Shown here piece by piece: positions 1-5,721 of a stretch of DNA of 5,721 nucleotides. Numbering within the stretch: position 1 is the first letter of the stretch; every line of letters starts with the position of its first letter. The notes beneath the pieces were generated by a model. That model worked only from the letters and a program-made list of their open reading frames with translations, searched no databases and was not told the DNA's origin. Made by a program: the position numbers and the translations under genes. The DNA lies in assembly GCA_964579675.1 (NCBI GenBank), contig CAZOIA010000287.1:1-5721 (forward strand). The letters run 5' to 3'. This DNA is from CAZOIA01 sp964579675. Lineage in GTDB: Bacteria; Planctomycetota; Phycisphaerae; UBA1845; PWPN01.

Positions 1-1
1 C

Positions 2-7
2 AAAGGA
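2..7 (+). promoter_or_regulatory. Ribosome binding site of the aminotransferase
   Basis: AAAGGA lies 9 bp upstream of the ATG at 17. It supports this start over the in-frame Met22. The promoter, if any, is outside the window. Confidence 0.6.
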
Positions 8-16
8 CAAAGCATA

Positions 17-1186
17 ATGCGCAGCAAACAGAGATTGTCTAACAGAGTCACGCGAATCCCCCGATCTGCCATCCACGAAATGACGCGATTATCGCAACAG
101 ATGGAAGATGTGGCGTTCTTGTCGTGGGCGAAGCCAACGTCTGACACGCCAGAGCATATCAAGGAGGCTGCGGTCTCCGCAATAAGGAAGGGCCTGGTCG
201 GCGGGTATTCCGGCACCTCCGGTTTGCTGGAGTTGCGGCAGGAGATTGTCCGGAAACTCAGGAGAGATAACAACGTAGATGCAGGGGTCTCGCAGATACT
301 GGTCACGGTAGGCGCTATTGAAGGCCTGGCTGCCTCGGTCATGACCGTGATAGACCCCGGCGATGAAGTTATCCTGCCATCTCCCGCCTATTCAACACAT
401 ATTCGTCACGTGCTTCTTGCTTCCGGTCAGCCTGTCCTCGTTCCCACCATAGAAGACAAAGGATTCATCCTTGATATTGAAGGCATCAAGAATGCGATAA
501 GTTCCAGGACAAGGGCGCTAATCTACTCTACGCCGGGCAATCCAACGGGTAGCGTTTTCGCAGAGGAACAGCTTCGCGAGTTAGCCAGGGTTGCCCTGGA
601 AAACGACTTGGTGGTGATTACCGACGAGGCGTACGAGTACTTCACCTACGATGGCCATATGCATTTCAGTATAGCGTCGATTCCCGAGATGAGGAAGAAT
701 GTGATTAGCTGTTATACATTCACCAAGACTTATGCGATGACGGGCTGGCGAATCGGTTATCTGCATGCCGATGAGGAGTTGATTCCTCAGATCATGAAAG
801 CACATATCCCTTTCGCGATTTGCGCTCCCGTGGTGTCTCAGTATGCCGCTCTGGCTGCTTTGCAGGGAACGCAGGACTGTGTCACCCGCTTTCGCGAACA
901 CTACAGGGCGGCACGAGGCGTCATGTGCGAGCGGCTCGACAGACTTGATCGGGTTTTTCAATACCAAAGACCGCATGGTTCTTATCTCATGTTCCCCCGC
1001 ATAAAGCTGGAAGAGGGCAAGGATTCCGTGGCATTCTGCACGAGACTGCTGCAGAAGGCGAAGGTGTCAGCAACGCCGGGGGTAGCCTTCGGGCCATCGG
1101 GCGAGCAGCACTTGAGGCTGTCGTTCTGCGTCCCTGAGCACGAGATAAACAAAGCCTTTGATAGAATGGAAAGCTATTTCAAGTGA
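17..1186 (+). CDS. PLP-dependent class I/II aminotransferase (aspartate aminotransferase-like)
   Basis: A cytosolic enzyme that moves an amino group between an amino acid and a 2-oxoacid using pyridoxal phosphate; the substrate cannot be read from sequence. Its 389 residues match the usual length of the family. Visible landmarks are the N-terminal TPEHIKEA segment (44-51), YSGTSGLLELR (64-74), PSPAYS (121-126, Tyr125 stacking position), STPGNPTG (171-178, Asn175), DEAYEYF (203-209, Asp203 contacting the PLP nitrogen, Tyr206), TFTKTYAMTGWRIGY (234-248, Lys237 forming the Schiff base, Arg245 on the phosphate) and LRLSF (366-370, Arg367 for the substrate carboxylate). All catalytic positions are present, so it should be active. 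One oddity is that the usual GEPDF-like loop before DTP reads AKPTS (38-42). The ATG at 17 follows AAAGGA (2-7) at 9 bp spacing, and the N-terminus matches the family start. Sampled lines have lower GC (about 40-63%) than the facing genes. It is convergent with the ZIP gene. Confidence 0.95.
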   Translation: MRSKQRLSNRVTRIPRSAIHEMTRLSQQMEDVAFLSWAKPTSDTPEHIKEAAVSAIRKGLVGGYSGTSGLLELRQEIVRKLRRDNNVDAGVSQILVTVGAIEGLAASVMTVIDPGDEVILPSPAYSTHIRHVLLASGQPVLVPTIEDKGFILDIEGIKNAISSRTRALIYSTPGNPTGSVFAEEQLRELARVALENDLVVITDEAYEYFTYDGHMHFSIASIPEMRKNVISCYTFTKTYAMTGWRIGYLHADEELIPQIMKAHIPFAICAPVVSQYAALAALQGTQDCVTRFREHYRAARGVMCERLDRLDRVFQYQRPHGSYLMFPRIKLEEGKDSVAFCTRLLQKAKVSATPGVAFGPSGEQHLRLSFCVPEHEINKAFDRMESYFK

Positions 1187-1283
1187 AACCCTACGGTCAG
1201 GGCAGACTGCGCGCGCGACAGGAACAGCGTATCCGGATCGACAGCTATGGTCTTTGTTCGGATCACCTCTGGGCCTGCCGCGT
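1187..1283. other. Intergenic gap between convergent genes
   Basis: The 97 bp between the aminotransferase and ZIP stops hold no recognisable gene or T-rich terminator. Short frames crossing this gap on the plus strand run into antisense of the ZIP gene and look like shadows. Confidence 0.6.
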
Positions 1284-1294
1284 TCATCCCAGAG
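1267..1294. terminator. Possible hairpin between the convergent aminotransferase and ZIP genes
   Basis: CTCTGGG (1267-1273) and CCCAGAG (1288-1294) form a perfect 7-bp stem with a 14-nt loop. It spans the last codons and the TGA stop (1284-1286) of the ZIP gene and lies about 80 bp after the aminotransferase stop. Position and symmetry would suit a bidirectional terminator, but neither strand has a following T-run, so it is not a canonical intrinsic terminator. It may be chance. Confidence 0.25.
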
Positions 1295-2108
1295 CCACGT
1301 CGAGAATCATCATGACAGCAAAACCCACCAATGCCCCTACGGTGGCGAAATCGTTGTGGCGATTCCGTTGGGACTCGGGTACGAGTTCCTCCACCACGAC
1401 GAAGATCATTGCCCCCGCGGCGAAGGCGAGGGCGTAGGGGAGCAACAGCTCCATTGAGAGCACGAGCCAGGCTCCCAGAACGCCTGCCATCGGTTCGACC
1501 AAGCCTGATGCCTGGCCAAACATGAACGCCTTGAAGCGTCCCATGCCTTCCCGCCGGAGCGGCATGGCAACGGCCAAACCCTCGGGGAAGTTCTGCAGGC
1601 CGATGCCGATGGCCAGGGCAATGCCACCAACGATAAGTTGCCGTTCTGCAACCGCGTCTGCCGCGTGGGCCACCGCGCCGAAGGCGACTCCCACCGCCAG
1701 GCCCTCGGGAATGTTGTGGAGCGTCACCGCCGACACCAGCAGGACGCTGCGCTGCCAGGAAGTCTTGATGCCTTCCGCCTGAGGCGTCTCGAGGCCAGGG
1801 TGGAGGTGCGGCAGGATCTTGTCAACGAGGTAGAGGAACAGACCGCCGGCCAGGAAGCCAACCGTGGCCGGCATCCAGGCACCCCCTGACAACTCGATCG
1901 CCGGCGCGAGCAGCGACCAGAAGCTCGCGGCGATCATGACGCCGGCTGCCATCCCCAACGCCCCATCCATGGCCTTCTGGTTGAGGCTCCTGGCGAAGAA
2001 AACCGGGGCCGCGCCCGCCGCCGTGACAAACCACGTAAACAACGTGGCGATCAATGCCTGGGTAACGGGATGGTATTGCTGGATGAACTCAAGCAGATGT
2101 TGTTCCAT
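1284..2108 (-). CDS. ZIP family divalent metal transporter, GufA type
   Basis: An inner-membrane protein of the ZIP family, which brings zinc and other divalent metals into the cytoplasm; the exact metal is not readable here. The 274 residues show the expected set of about eight hydrophobic segments. The first covers residues 18-38; the second is near GMAAGVMIAASFWSLLAPA (52-70); HLHPG (101-105) sits in the cytoplasmic loop. The metal-site helices are recognisable: HNIPEGLAVG (131-140, His131, Asn132, Glu135) in TM4 and LQNFPEGLAV (171-180, Gln172, Asn173, Glu176) in TM5. The VVVEELVPES segment (238-247) is also typical. Glutamine in place of histidine at the start of the TM5 motif is the pattern of the GufA subgroup, not of ZupT. 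The start has only a weak Shine-Dalgarno (GTGAAG), but the N-terminus matches the family. It is codirectional with the upstream envelope genes, with 53 bp to the doubtful small frame, so cotranscription is possible but unproven. Confidence 0.93.
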   Translation of the reverse strand: MEQHLLEFIQQYHPVTQALIATLFTWFVTAAGAAPVFFARSLNQKAMDGALGMAAGVMIAASFWSLLAPAIELSGGAWMPATVGFLAGGLFLYLVDKILPHLHPGLETPQAEGIKTSWQRSVLLVSAVTLHNIPEGLAVGVAFGAVAHAADAVAERQLIVGGIALAIGIGLQNFPEGLAVAMPLRREGMGRFKAFMFGQASGLVEPMAGVLGAWLVLSMELLLPYALAFAAGAMIFVVVEELVPESQRNRHNDFATVGALVGFAVMMILDVALG

Positions 2109-2134
2109 TGTTCTTCACCCGACCACTAATGCCC

Positions 2135-2157
2135 AGAGCTCGGCGGTTCCCGGCTCT
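2135..2157 (-). other. Imperfect hairpin upstream of the ZIP gene
   Basis: AGAGC-t-CGG (2135-2143) pairs with CCGGCTCT (2150-2157), giving eight base pairs with one bulged T and a 6-nt loop. It lies between the stop of the doubtful 82-residue frame and the ZIP start. There is no T-run after it on the minus strand. It could be a weak terminator, an RNA structure in the ZIP leader, or chance. Confidence 0.2.
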
Positions 2158-2161
2158 CCAC

Positions 2162-2410
2162 TCAGACGTCGAGTTTGTACCAGAGGCCGCGCGTCTCAGC
2201 CAGGAATCTGTCCGAGAAACGGGTCGAATTGACCTCCTGCGGGCTCGGAACGGCGAGGACCTGCTCGGCGCTCGGCTGGGCATTGCTGAGTTGCGGTCGC
2301 GGGATGAAGCCAAAGCGGCCTTTCAAGAGGCCATTTCCGGGTTCGGCCAACGGTCGCCTGAGCCTCCGCAGGATCCGGACCCTGATCGCTGAAACCACTT
2401 GCGAGACCAT
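2162..2410 (-). CDS. Hypothetical small protein (82 aa), doubtful
   Basis: I do not recognise this frame. It begins with an ATG 6 bp after the amidase stop and ends 53 bp before the ZIP start, so it fills an otherwise empty 308-bp gap in the same direction, as a real operon gene would. Codon third positions are mostly G or C (roughly three quarters by hand count), like the neighbours. The first 20 residues are basic (RVRILRRLRR), and the C-terminal half reads more like ordinary protein (RFSDRFLAETRGLWYKLDV at the end). There is no signal peptide, membrane segment or known motif. Against it: no clear Shine-Dalgarno sequence is present, and the opposite strand is also open here (2108-2392). It could be a genuine small gene, the decayed tail of a longer gene, or non-coding sequence. 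Confidence 0.35.
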   Translation of the reverse strand: MVSQVVSAIRVRILRRLRRPLAEPGNGLLKGRFGFIPRPQLSNAQPSAEQVLAVPSPQEVNSTRFSDRFLAETRGLWYKLDV

Positions 2411-2416
2411 CGTCAG

Positions 2417-3136
2417 CTATCGGCTGAAGTAGTCCGCTACGCCGTCCACGACGGCTGCGGCGAGCTTGGCGCGGTAGGCAGTGGAGTTGAGCCGCCGGGA
2501 CTCCTCCGGGTTGGTCAGGAAGCCGCACTCGATCAGCACCGCTGGCCGCGAGTGCCCGACCAGGACCCGGAAACCGGCGCGATGGACGCCGCGGGTCTCG
2601 ATCCCCGCCCGTTTGAAAGTCGCGTCGAGGCGCAAAGCCGCCCGCAGGCTTTCGGGCGATGCGTTCCGGGCGATGTAGAAGGTTGCACCCGACGCGCTGG
2701 ATCGCGATCGCGGGGCGGCGTCGGCGTGGATCGAGATGAACAGGTCGGCCCGGGTCCGCTCCGCCGTCGCCGCCCGGTCATCCAGTTCAACGAACACGTC
2801 ACGGTCCCGTGTGGTCACGACACTGGCCCCGCGATCGGCCAGCCCCCGGGCCACCGCCTTGGCGACGGCCAGCACAATGGTTTTTTCGTGCTCCCCGCCG
2901 AACCGCGCCAGGGCCCCCGGATCCTTCCCACCGTGCCCCGCGTCAACCACGACCGTAGCATCGGTAATCGACTTGCCGGCGGAAGGCGGCGGTGGTGACG
3001 GCGCGGGCTTCTGACGGCGGGAATGGTAGTAGGGCGGCGGCAGTTCCTCGATCACCCGCCCGGGCGTTTTGCAGCCGGCAAGGGCAAGCCCCGGCGCCAA
3101 CAGTGTTATTGCAGTCAGCCAACGTCTCATGGCCAT
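2417..3136 (-). CDS. N-acetylmuramoyl-L-alanine amidase (Amidase_3), lipoprotein
   Basis: A zinc hydrolase of the Amidase_3 (AmiA/AmiC catalytic domain) family. It cuts the amide bond between N-acetylmuramic acid and L-alanine, removing stem peptides from peptidoglycan in cell separation or wall remodelling. The 239 residues begin with a basic start (MAMRRW), a hydrophobic stretch and the lipobox LAGC (19-22), so Cys22 should be lipidated. A proline-rich linker (33-52) follows, then the catalytic domain (about 60-239). Expected zinc ligands are His68 in DAGHGG, Glu84 in the GEHEK segment and His137 in SIHAD; the catalytic glutamate is Glu203 in LIECGFLTN. All are present and the domain is complete. 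The start is placed at 3136, 7 bp after the FGE stop; a second ATG at 3130 is equally possible, and neither has a strong ribosome site, which suggests translational coupling. The open frame upstream to 3493 is a shadow inside the FGE gene. Confidence 0.95.
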   Translation of the reverse strand: MAMRRWLTAITLLAPGLALAGCKTPGRVIEELPPPYYHSRRQKPAPSPPPPSAGKSITDATVVVDAGHGGKDPGALARFGGEHEKTIVLAVAKAVARGLADRGASVVTTRDRDVFVELDDRAATAERTRADLFISIHADAAPRSRSSASGATFYIARNASPESLRAALRLDATFKRAGIETRGVHRAGFRVLVGHSRPAVLIECGFLTNPEESRRLNSTAYRAKLAAAVVDGVADYFSR

Positions 3137-3143
3137 GTCGCGA

Positions 3144-4274
3144 TCAGCCCCCGGCGGCCGTGTCCTGCGGCGGCAGCGGCAGGACGCAGCGGAAACCGAT
3201 GTTGTGCTGGCGGGCGTTCGGCCCGGCCGCGGCGCGGACTTCGATCCGGCACCGTTGGATGGGATCGGTGAACGATCCCCCGCGAACCGCATGCTGAGCG
3301 CCGGCCGGCGGGCCGACGCGGGCCTCGCGAATGTCCTTGGCCCAGGGGTTGGGGTAGTTCCGGTCGCCGAAGGGCCTGGCCCCGCGCTCCAGCCCGGTTG
3401 GCAGGTCCTCTTCACTCGGATAAGCGTGCCGCCCCGGATCATACCAGTCCGCACACCACTCCCGCACGTTGCCGGCCAGGTTGTGGATGCCAAACGGGCT
3501 GACGCCGGCGGAATAGTTCATCACCGGCGCGGTGTGCTCATATCCGTCGTAGTCCTGGCGAGCAGTGCGGGCGTTGCAGAGGTACCGGGTAACGTCACTC
3601 TGTTCATCGTTGCCCCAGGGGTAGATCCGGCGATCATTGCCGCGGGCGGCGGTCTCCCACTGGGCCTCGGTGGGCAGCGTCTTGCCGGCCCAGCGGGCGT
3701 AAGCGAGGGCCTCGTGCCACGACACGTTGCGCACCGGATGGTGGTCGTTGTGTCCCGGCACCCAGTACGAACGGTAGCCCGGCCGTCCCCGGGACGCCGC
3801 TCGCGAAGAGCCCGCGCTGTGACGGCAGGTGTCGAACTGCTCATTCGTGACTTCATGAATATCCATGTAGAAGTGATTGGTGCGGACCTTTCGTGCGGGG
3901 ACCTCGTCGAGATCCTCGCCGCCGCCCATCGTGATCGTTTGCGTGGGCACATAAGCCATCGTCATGTTGTCGGCCTCGCAGACGATGTATCGCGGCCAGC
4001 CGTCGTAGTGATCCTCGGGGTTGTCCAGGTCATATTGGCCGGCGAGCGGACAGAACCCCGGAGGCAGCTCAACACCTGCGGGCAGTGGGCTGCCGACTTC
4101 GGTCTCGACTGACCCCATATCCGTCCCGGGCTCGACCCTGGCCTCCGGGCCGAATTGGGCATCGGCCGACGCCATCCCCTGTTTATTCGCCCCGCAGCCG
4201 AGGCTTCCAACCGCCAGCAGACCACAGGCCGCCGTCGTGATTCCCCGAACCAGCCATCGAGTTCCAAAGGTCAT
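3144..4274 (-). CDS. FGE/SUMF1-type domain lipoprotein (formylglycine-generating enzyme fold)
   Basis: An exported protein with a formylglycine-generating-enzyme (FGE-sulfatase) domain. The 376 residues start with a hydrophobic signal ending at GSLGC (23-27), so Cys27 is a plausible lipid anchor although the -3 residue is Ser. A variable segment (28-105) follows, then the FGE domain (about 108-366). Visible family motifs are YMDIHEVTNEQFDTC (136-150), HHPVRNVSWHEALAYARWAG (178-197), KTLPTEAQWETAARG (198-212), YPWGND (218-223), NLAGNVREWCADWY (265-278), VRGGSF (330-335) and NIGFRCV (358-364). In true FGE the segment after GGSF/Y carries two copper-binding cysteines five residues apart; here Asp337 occupies the first position and Cys342 the second. 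Sulfatase activation is therefore unlikely, and a binding or structural role is more probable. GGAGG at 4284-4288, 9 bp before the ATG, fixes the start. The amidase follows after 7 bp, suggesting a shared envelope function. Confidence 0.92.
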   Translation of the reverse strand: MTFGTRWLVRGITTAACGLLAVGSLGCGANKQGMASADAQFGPEARVEPGTDMGSVETEVGSPLPAGVELPPGFCPLAGQYDLDNPEDHYDGWPRYIVCEADNMTMAYVPTQTITMGGGEDLDEVPARKVRTNHFYMDIHEVTNEQFDTCRHSAGSSRAASRGRPGYRSYWVPGHNDHHPVRNVSWHEALAYARWAGKTLPTEAQWETAARGNDRRIYPWGNDEQSDVTRYLCNARTARQDYDGYEHTAPVMNYSAGVSPFGIHNLAGNVREWCADWYDPGRHAYPSEEDLPTGLERGARPFGDRNYPNPWAKDIREARVGPPAGAQHAVRGGSFTDPIQRCRIEVRAAAGPNARQHNIGFRCVLPLPPQDTAAGG

Positions 4275-4283
4275 TGGGCCAAT

Positions 4284-4288
4284 CCTCC
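4284..4288 (-). promoter_or_regulatory. Ribosome binding site of the FGE-domain gene
   Basis: GGAGG on the minus strand, 9 bp from the ATG at 4274. It is the strongest Shine-Dalgarno sequence seen in the window and decides the start of this gene. The genes downstream of it have only weak sites. Confidence 0.7.
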
Positions 4289-4341
4289 GCCGTCCTTCCC
4301 GTCTTTGCCGGTCAACGGCTGATCATGAACGACCACGAAGC

Positions 4342-4356
4342 TTGAAGGAACTTCAA
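4342..4356. promoter_or_regulatory. Perfect inverted repeat upstream of the FGE gene, possible operator
   Basis: TTGAAG-GAA-CTTCAA is a perfect 6-bp inverted repeat with a 3-bp centre, 68 bp upstream of the FGE start in the 163-bp gap. Its size and place suit a dimeric regulator. On the minus strand the outer TTGAAG also resembles a -35 box, but I see no convincing -10 at the right spacing. The function is inferred from position only. Confidence 0.25.
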
Positions 4357-4366
4357 CAGAATCGAA

Positions 4367-4414
4367 GGGCCCGCTGGCAGTGCAGGGCCCCGCGCAGGCT
4401 GAGCCCCGCGGCTC
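4367..4414. other. GC-rich inverted repeats after the 419-residue frame
   Basis: Two GGGCCC palindromes (4367-4372 and 4385-4390) can pair with each other across 12 nt, and GAGCC (4401-4405) pairs with GGCTC (4410-4414) across 4 nt. They lie 24-71 bp past the stop of the 4438-5697 frame, where a terminator would be expected. There is no T-run after them on the minus strand; the small hairpin has three Ts only on the plus-strand side. A factor-independent terminator is therefore not supported. Confidence 0.25.
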
Positions 4415-4437
4415 TTTGAGGGATCCTGTTGGAGTTC

Positions 4438-5697
4438 CTAAGGCTCATACACCACGACTTCGCGGCTCGGGTCGCCCCACTGCATGTGCCGCCCGCCGAT
4501 CCGCATCACCAGGAGTATCTCGCCCAACTCCTCCGCCGCCTCAACCACGTCGCGATGAGCTTCAACCACTTCCTCCGTAGCCAGCACCAGCACCGGCTTG
4601 CGAACCAGGACGTGATCGCACTTGAGCAGCGCCTTTACCCGTCTCAATCGGTCGTGCAGCTTGTCCAACTCCTGGTCGAGCTCTTTTCGCCGGGCCTCCC
4701 ACCAGATGAACTCGCGATCCGTCCCGAAGAGATTTGCAACGGGATCCGTCACGTCGAGTCGGAAATCCCAGTACGCGTCGCGGAACCGGGCATCGGCGTA
4801 TTCGATCTCACGTTCGCAGGCTGCGATGTCCACCTCGGTTTTCAACCGGAGCTCCTCAGCCCGCTCGAGGTTCGCCACGAAGAAGACCTTCTCCACGACG
4901 TCCCCTTGTTTGAGACGCTCCAGATCATGCTCATCGATCGCGGTTGTATGAGCCTCTCCGCGGTACGGGAAAACCTCGTCCCCGGTCACCTCCACCCGCT
5001 GATAATACTCCGAGGGCAGGGAGATCGGTACGAACGATCGCCGCTGGAACACCCTCGCCTCGTGGCGATTGGCGTGGTAGACGATCAGTTCGCCGTAGGT
5101 GCTCACTCCCGGCAAGCCGTCGGCCGAGGTGTATTTGAACTCGTATCGGCCCGGGGCCAGGTTGAACACGCAGTACTGTTCCGGGGCCAGTTCGAGGCGG
5201 TGCCCGAACGGGCTCTCCGGCGCGATCTGGTGGTTGCGGGGCGGGCACGTTTTCATCTCCACCGTGGCGCCCGGCGGGGAGTAGAACAGGATCTGGGTCC
5301 GGCCCTGGTCCGAGAAGCCGGTTTCCATCGCTCCGTGCCCGCAACCGGCAACCCCGCCCATCGCCAGGGCCGCCAGGACAAACTCCCGGAAGCCCGGCAG
5401 CAGCTCCGCCAGTGCCTCCAGGCCGTCGCTGCCCTTGCCGGCGATGCGAATGTCGCCGTTCTCGGCGACGGCGATTAGGGGGGCGACCAGAGCCGGCAGG
5501 TCCCAGGCGGTCTCCAGGCTGGCCCTGGACAGCACGAGATCGGCCCTTCCCGTCGGCTTGGGATCGATGGAGAAGATCAGCACGGTGGTCTGGCCGGCCC
5601 AGGCCGGGGGGATCTTCTCGATGCCCGTGGCCGCGCTCAGGCGGCTTCTGGCGACGGCCAGCCGCACACAACCCAGCACGGGCCTCTCGACCGGCAC
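4438..5697 (-). CDS. Unrecognised envelope protein with internal lipoprotein-like signal and coiled coil; 5' end outside window
   Basis: I do not recognise this protein. The frame stays open to the window edge (eight more codons past the GTG at 5697), so the true start is probably outside; numbering here is from that GTG. Residues 1-100 form a soluble-looking domain. Residues 104-119 (REFVLAALAMGGVAGC) look exactly like a lipoprotein signal with lipobox VAGC at 116-119. After it come a probable beta-sandwich (about 134-230, with GRYEFKYTSADG at 183-194, reminiscent of PEGA-like surface domains; Cys151 and Cys176), a charged coiled coil (about 255-360, e.g. KELDQELDKLHDRLRRVKALL) and a C-terminal region (361-419) with VLVLATEEVVEAHRDVVEAAEEL. 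No canonical start codon lies at a useful distance before Cys119: the only ones are GTG at 5535 and an ATG just six residues before the cysteine. It may be a fusion of an upstream gene with a lipoprotein gene of about 301 mature residues, or hide a frame error. Confidence 0.75.
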   Translation of the reverse strand: MPVERPVLGCVRLAVARSRLSAATGIEKIPPAWAGQTTVLIFSIDPKPTGRADLVLSRASLETAWDLPALVAPLIAVAENGDIRIAGKGSDGLEALAELLPGFREFVLAALAMGGVAGCGHGAMETGFSDQGRTQILFYSPPGATVEMKTCPPRNHQIAPESPFGHRLELAPEQYCVFNLAPGRYEFKYTSADGLPGVSTYGELIVYHANRHEARVFQRRSFVPISLPSEYYQRVEVTGDEVFPYRGEAHTTAIDEHDLERLKQGDVVEKVFFVANLERAEELRLKTEVDIAACEREIEYADARFRDAYWDFRLDVTDPVANLFGTDREFIWWEARRKELDQELDKLHDRLRRVKALLKCDHVLVRKPVLVLATEEVVEAHRDVVEAAEELGEILLVMRIGGRHMQWGDPSREVVVYEP

Positions 5698-5721
5698 CTT
5701 CCTGAGCAGCTCGGCAAGCCG

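Noticed and set aside
2108..2392. Plus-strand frame of 94 residues between the ZIP and amidase genes
   Set aside because: It opposes the direction of all neighbouring genes, overlaps the ZIP start codon and has no ribosome site. The minus-strand frame here has better spacing, though neither is certain.
3137..3493. N-terminal extension of the amidase frame up to 3493
   Set aside because: It lies inside the FGE gene in another frame and has a low-complexity Arg/Pro/Ser/Thr composition. The lipoprotein signal right after 3136 shows the real start.
3069..4112. Plus-strand open frame of 347 residues
   Set aside because: It is antisense to the FGE-domain gene, whose motifs are unmistakable. Long antisense frames are expected in GC-rich coding DNA, and this translation shows no recognisable motif.
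4429..5478. Plus-strand open frame of 349 residues
   Set aside because: It is antisense to the 4438-5697 minus frame. The minus frame has a lipobox, a beta-type domain and a heptad-like coiled coil, while the plus translation is rich in His, Arg and Gln without any domain pattern.
4931..5671. Minus-strand frame of 246 residues overlapping the right-edge gene
   Set aside because: The translation is dominated by Arg, Gly and Pro, as expected from a shifted frame of GC-rich coding sequence. The overlapping frame is protein-like throughout.
1..5721. A new defence, mobile or RNA-based system
   Set aside because: No CRISPR-like repeats, transposase, integrase, reverse transcriptase, toxin-antitoxin pair, tRNA or rRNA could be found. 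The genes are metabolic, transport and envelope types.

Overview
This 5.7 kb window reads as ordinary bacterial chromosome carrying five protein genes and one doubtful small frame. Most of it is GC-rich (sampled lines of the minus-strand genes are about 62-68% GC). Three points suggest a large-genome Gram-negative such as a planctomycete or a similar environmental bacterium: two or three predicted lipoproteins, a periplasmic-type murein amidase, and an FGE-fold lipoprotein used as a general domain. This placement is inference; no rRNA or other marker gene is present.

Layout. At the left edge (17-1186, plus strand) is a complete PLP-dependent class I/II aminotransferase with a good ribosome binding site and lower GC than the rest. 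It converges on a minus-strand series of genes. Read in the direction of transcription, from the right edge leftwards, these are: (1) an unrecognised protein (4438 to beyond 5697) that enters from outside the window, with a lipoprotein-like signal buried in its middle and a C-terminal coiled coil; (2) a lipoprotein with a formylglycine-generating-enzyme (FGE/SUMF1-type) domain (3144-4274) that lacks one of the two catalytic cysteines; (3) an Amidase_3 N-acetylmuramoyl-L-alanine amidase lipoprotein (2417-3136), 7 bp behind gene 2; (4) a doubtful 82-residue frame (2162-2410), 6 bp behind the amidase; (5) a GufA-type ZIP metal transporter (1284-2108).

How they fit together. Genes 2 and 3 are almost certainly cotranscribed, and both are predicted to be exported and lipid-anchored. 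That pairing points to an envelope role such as peptidoglycan remodelling. Gene 1 is separated from gene 2 by 163 bp containing several short inverted repeats, so gene 2 may have its own promoter. The ZIP transporter and the aminotransferase have no evident functional link to the envelope genes.

I see no RNA genes, CRISPR arrays, insertion sequences or phage genes. I do not see a convincing new multi-gene system. The points most worth following are the fused lipoprotein-like frame at the right edge and the FGE-amidase lipoprotein pair.
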